A DNA stretch of 64,000 nt from assembly GCA_025526995.1 (NCBI GenBank), contig JAHLKG010000004.1, positions 1,302,001 to 1,366,000 of the forward strand, written 5' to 3'. Below the pieces are notes generated by a model. It did not search any database. It was not told the DNA's origin and saw only the letters and a list, made by a program, of their open reading frames with translations. This document shows, one piece after another, positions 60,491 through 64,000 of the stretch (positions are counted from its first letter, which is position 1; each line of letters opens with the position of its first letter). Position numbers and translations under genes: made by a program. This DNA is from Powellomyces hirtus. Lineage: Eukaryota; Chytridiomycota; Chytridiomycetes; Spizellomycetales; Powellomycetaceae.

Positions 60491-63005
60491 TCACTCTTCC
60501 CGCATCCTCGCCATAGCCTGCTCTCTAGCAGTCCCGCTGCCATCGTCAATGAAGGAAAAGAAGTCATCATCGGCCTGCTTGATGAGCTCTTCCAGCGTTG
60601 TTCCGGAAGGCTTAATGGTGGCAGAGTTTGGTCGTTTTTGAGCCGCTTTCAGTCGCTTCTCCCTAGCGGACGCTTCCAGTGTCTTTTCGCGCTTAGCCTC
60701 GCGTTCAAGCATCTATGCATCAATGCGTGTATTAGTGAGTTACGAGTTATTCGCACATTCCTAATATCTCGTTGAATGCGTGAGGGCGGATGTGCTTACT
60801 TGCGAGAAAATAGTTTTCTCATTGTTCTGGAGTCGTGTAAGTCCTTCGGACAGCTCGAGAATTGTGGTTGATCCGTCTCTGGCGGTGGTTGCGATGTGCT
60901 TGCCATGTTCCTGTGCCTTGATGGAGTGTATTGGGGAGGTACCAACCTATACAGCAGTAGTAACGCGTGATAAGTTCTATGAACGCCAGCCTCTAGATTT
61001 CTCCGCTACCAAGATTTCAACCGAGCAGCGCGACTCTCAGCTGTGCCTTACCTGTACGGTCAGCGTCGGGTCATTCTGTTTGAACAGATAGTCCCAGATA
61101 TCGACTGTTCCATCTAATTTGGATGTGAAGAAGACTGACGGACGTGTCGGGCTCCAGCAGGCATCCGTCAAGTAAGATGGTGCGTATCGTGTTGACATGA
61201 TTGGCGACCGGATATCTTCTGCCCAGATCTATCGGCAAGCGTTTCAGTTTGGATTTGGTTCAGCCAATCAGCGATTAGGTGGTCACGCACCTGGGCTTTC
61301 CAGTCTCCTACTGTTAGGAAATTTTTGAGGAAGAACGGGTTGCGCTACGAAATGTCTTCAGTTGAGCGACATAATGTGAATGTCCGGGAGTACGTTTTCT
61401 AGGTACCTGCAGGGCCATGACAGGACCATGATGTCCCGGATAAATGTGTGTGATTTTTTCTGATGGGTTCTTCGCTTTCTTGTTACACATAAACACAGAA
61501 CCGTTCTCGCCTCCGATCATGTATTTTGTTGGCTGTTGATTATCGATGGCATGAGCCTCTACACATAGTACCGCAGGGAAGTAGCCGCAAGTGGCTTACC
61601 ATTGTGGTCTCGTAGTCGATTACCGTTCCTCCTACCACCTGTCCGTTCTTTTCGGGATCCAGCATCATACTTTCAGTGGGTTCCGCCATTTTTCGGATGT
61701 CCCACCATAACACCTGCCCGTCGGACGAAACGGAGAACAGTTCCGATCCTGCGTGAAACCATGTATTAGATCATTCACTAAGTTCGAGAGCGAGATACGC
61801 ACATACCTGACTTGGACTGGATCCAGGCGAGATTGTAGACAGGATCTCTGTGACTCTTGTCCACTGCGGATGTATCCACCGGGAAAGAACCTTTTCGGGT
61901 ATCCCAGAACGCTGTAAAAATGAGGAACAACAATTGCATCTGGTTGTCAGAGTAATTTCTTCAGGCTGACATCGACACCTCCACCTGGGAAAATTACTGC
62001 GTTTTCAACTATGGAGATACCTACACACAAGACCGTTGTAACATCCACCGACCAGCACATGTGGATCTTTCGGGTTGTATTTGAGGCTGACAAGTGGTGA
62101 CGGCGGTGTCAGCGTCTGGTCTGGTGTGTTTGGATTCTCCACGTCCCAAATGTAAGAGTCATAAGACATGTTGGTGGGCATTGACTGAAATTGCAGCATT
62201 GAGTATGCTACAGCAATCTTATGACCGTCGTCTGGATACCAGGAAACGTAGGTCGCAGCACGTTTCATTGGATTCGGGTCGCTGTAGCCAATGAAGGATT
62301 GTAAATTATTGGCCCCAAATGAAGGGTACATCCCAAATTCTTGTGAATGTGTGTGCTTCACCCTCTCACCGGTAAACGTTGAGGGATTTTGCCGACGGCG
62401 TGTCCACTGATATGGAGTCCGGCTCGTCCGCAAAATACTCCTCGTAAATGTCGATGGCGTTGTTTTGCTTAATGCAGTGTTCCATCGACTAAGCAGAATG
62501 TAATCCCGAACACATTCATCAATAACAGGCTTTCTGTGTCCACCCCAATGCATCCATGTATCAAGCGCAGCATACATTTCCTAGATTTTGCACCGATCGT
62601 ATGTATTCATCGTCCTTTTCCACTTTTTTGCGATATCGGATCGTGTGTTCAACATCGGTGGCATCAACATCCTTTGGCCAGCCACCCTGCACGTGCAATA
62701 TTCCCCGATTGGAGAAAACAAAGCTTTCGGTGTTGACCTTGAGTAAGGTTTTGTAAAATCATCAGATGAACCCAATGTGAATGCGCAGCGGGCGCCCTCG
62801 AGACGCAGAGAAGCTAGCAAACCTCGTGCTCTGACTTTTCCGGCACACTCTGTATTTCAACTGAACAAGGGTTACGCTCGGTGTAGTTCCGCATCAAGGT
62901 CGGGTCGGGCGCAATATCAACTCCTAGTGTCGCTGGTCGGTCGCCAAAAGTCGGCTGCCGACCGAATTCCTTGCGTTTCTTCTGGTACACATATACTACT
63001 TCCAT
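60491..63005 (-). CDS. DNAI2: Outer-arm axonemal dynein intermediate chain 2
   Basis: Multi-exon, about 590 aa. It is the WD-repeat intermediate chain of the outer dynein arm (IC69/ODA6 type), which helps dock the motor that bends the flagellum. Start [20 protein letters not shown] matches the family; then [38 protein letters not shown], and WD40 repeats with signature dipeptides: [106 protein letters not shown]. The C-terminus holds [19 protein letters not shown] and [10 protein letters not shown]. All main parts of the family are present, so it should be functional. This is the strongest evidence that the organism has a motile flagellum. It diverges from the gene at 63232. Confidence 0.95.
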
Positions 63006-63231
63006 CTTGATAGTGCACCGCCGTTACAATGTGATGCTGAACAAAAACGCTTCCCTAGTAAATCGCTTATAATTCCTTAGCTTGAAGAATGCCGATCTTG
63101 CTACATTCGCGAAAGCCCAACACCCGCTCCGTGTAGGTGGGTGATGTAAGCAAGACCGACAGCGCGCTTCTCACCTGTCAACAGCGATCCTTCACATCCA
63201 TCAAACTCCAAACTAAACAAAGACTGTCAAA

Positions 63232-64000
63232 ATGTCTGACGAGACCGAAGCTGAGATGCAAGCAAGACTGGTAAAAAGACTTAATGTTTTGGCTACTCTC
63301 ATGTTGAGCGGAACTATCGACTAAGGATAGCTTTGGCTGTAAAGGAAAGCAAGGCGCTTGCGGGTCGCCTTGCAGCTGAGGAGCACCAGAAAGCGGAAAC
63401 CGAATTGCTGGTCTCAGAAGCGCAACAAGATATGCTCCGGAAGCTTGCCGCCAAGGAAGCAATCTCTGCACTGGAAGCCGAACGGACCCGCCGTGTCGCT
63501 GAAGCCACTTTGGCGCAAACGCAAGAGCAGATGTTACGGCAAGTCAACATTCAGAAAGCGATATCGCTGGAAGAAGAGGAGAAGGAACGGCGTGCTCGCG
63601 AGTTTGAAGCTGCCGCAGGTGGTGGATTGGAAGAAAGGAAGCAAATTGGGGAGCAAGTGGATGTCCTCGCGGAGGGTGAACGGTACGAAAACTCCAACCG
63701 TCTTTTGAAGGTCACAGCATTTCTGATTTTGTTTACATCTTCTAGAACACGTCGACTAAGTACTGCTGGAGAGTTCACATTGGCAAACGAGAAGCGGCAA
63801 ATTGAAGCTAGTTTGGTGCAGAAGGTCGCCGACCGGCGAGCATCGTTGACGAACACAGGATCTACTTTCAAAACATCGGAAGCTGGATCAGGCTCATACA
63901 GTTACGGAACCGGTGCCCCCTCCACGGCAGCGCAGATTCCGCGTTCAGAAGCACAACCAGACAACAGCAACAACAGTAGTGCCAGTGGGATTGCAGCTCT
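63232..64000 (+). CDS. Coiled-coil protein, 3' end outside the window
   Basis: The first exon starts at ATG 63232 (MSDETEAEMQARL). The following exon is strongly helical and charged (KESKALAGRLAAEEHQKAET, LRKLAAKEAISALEAERTRR, ISLEEEEKERRAREF), then a Ser/Thr/Gly-rich part after the intron at 63683-63745 (RTRRLSTAGEFTL, TSEAGSGSYSYGTG). It runs off the right edge. The first intron is unclear: the donor gtaaaa after 63270 fits best with an acceptor (gttgag) only 38 nt away; longer choices break the frame. Family unknown. The gene faces away from DNAI2, with 226 nt between starts. Confidence 0.55.
63683..63745 (+). other. In-frame, stop-free 63-nt intron at the right edge
   Basis: Donor gtacga and acceptor tcttctag bound 63 nt divisible by three with no in-frame stop. 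The flanking exons keep coding character (DVLAEGE then RTRRLSTAGEF), while the intron reads as apolar residues (TAFLILFTSS) unlike either side. Confidence 0.6.

Overview
The window looks like nuclear DNA of a flagellated (zoosporic, chytrid-like) fungus. Fungal signs are a type I fatty acid synthase of fungal architecture, Pex3, cobalamin-independent methionine synthase, COQ5 and Mediator subunit 8. The flagellar sign is a complete outer-arm dynein intermediate chain (DNAI2/IC69 type) near 61-63 kb; flagella are kept only in early-diverging fungi. Genes are dense, lie on both strands and carry many short GT-AG introns (mostly 50-80 nt). All exon structures below were assembled by eye from splice signals, reading phase and family resemblance. 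No tRNA, rRNA, transposon or CRISPR was seen.

Layout. 0-1 kb: the edge of a minus-strand gene, only partly resolved. 1-3.2 kb: NSRP1-like splicing regulator (-) and Mediator subunit 8 (+). 3.9-15.8 kb: one gene (-) encoding both fatty acid synthase subunits as a single protein of about 3,905 residues. 17.6-20.1 kb: Ded1/DDX3 RNA helicase (+). 20.5-26 kb: COQ5 (-) and an ERCC6L2-like SNF2 ATPase (+) with about 26 exons, including microexons. 26-28.3 kb: an unidentified acidic-repeat, Cys-rich protein and a possible small membrane protein (-). 28.5-31.1 kb: prolyl oligopeptidase (-). 31.8-33.8 kb: a C2H2 zinc-finger protein with Gln and Pro repeats (+). 33.9-34.8 kb: an EMAPII/Arc1-type tRNA-binding protein with a possible mitochondrial presequence (-). 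35.8-38.2 kb: MET6 (-). 39.4-42.2 kb: a repeat-built protein with SUMO-interaction-like motifs and 48-bp coding repeats (+). 42.3-45.3 kb: U2SURP/SR140 (-). 45.6-47.2 kb: PEX3 (+). 47.9-48.8 kb: THOC7 (-). 49-49.2 kb: a small basic protein candidate (+). 49.8-52.5 kb: a Myb/SANT protein with eleven repeats in frame and a twelfth recognisable but out of frame (-). 52.8-60.2 kb: two coiled-coil genes (+) around a small mitochondrial-type membrane protein (-). 60.5-63 kb: DNAI2 (-). 63.2 kb to the end: a coiled-coil gene cut by the window edge.

Themes. Several genes act in mRNA production and handling (MED8, NSRP1, U2SURP, THOC7, Ded1, the Myb protein). The right-hand 11 kb combines an axonemal dynein chain with unidentified coiled-coil proteins, one of which ends in a Cys/His cluster and EF-hand-like segments; these are flagellar candidates by neighbourhood only. 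The items most worth a second look are the 11+1 repeat Myb gene, the repeat-built SIM-like protein, the fused fatty acid synthase with a stop-free in-frame intron, and the microexons of the ERCC6L2-like gene.
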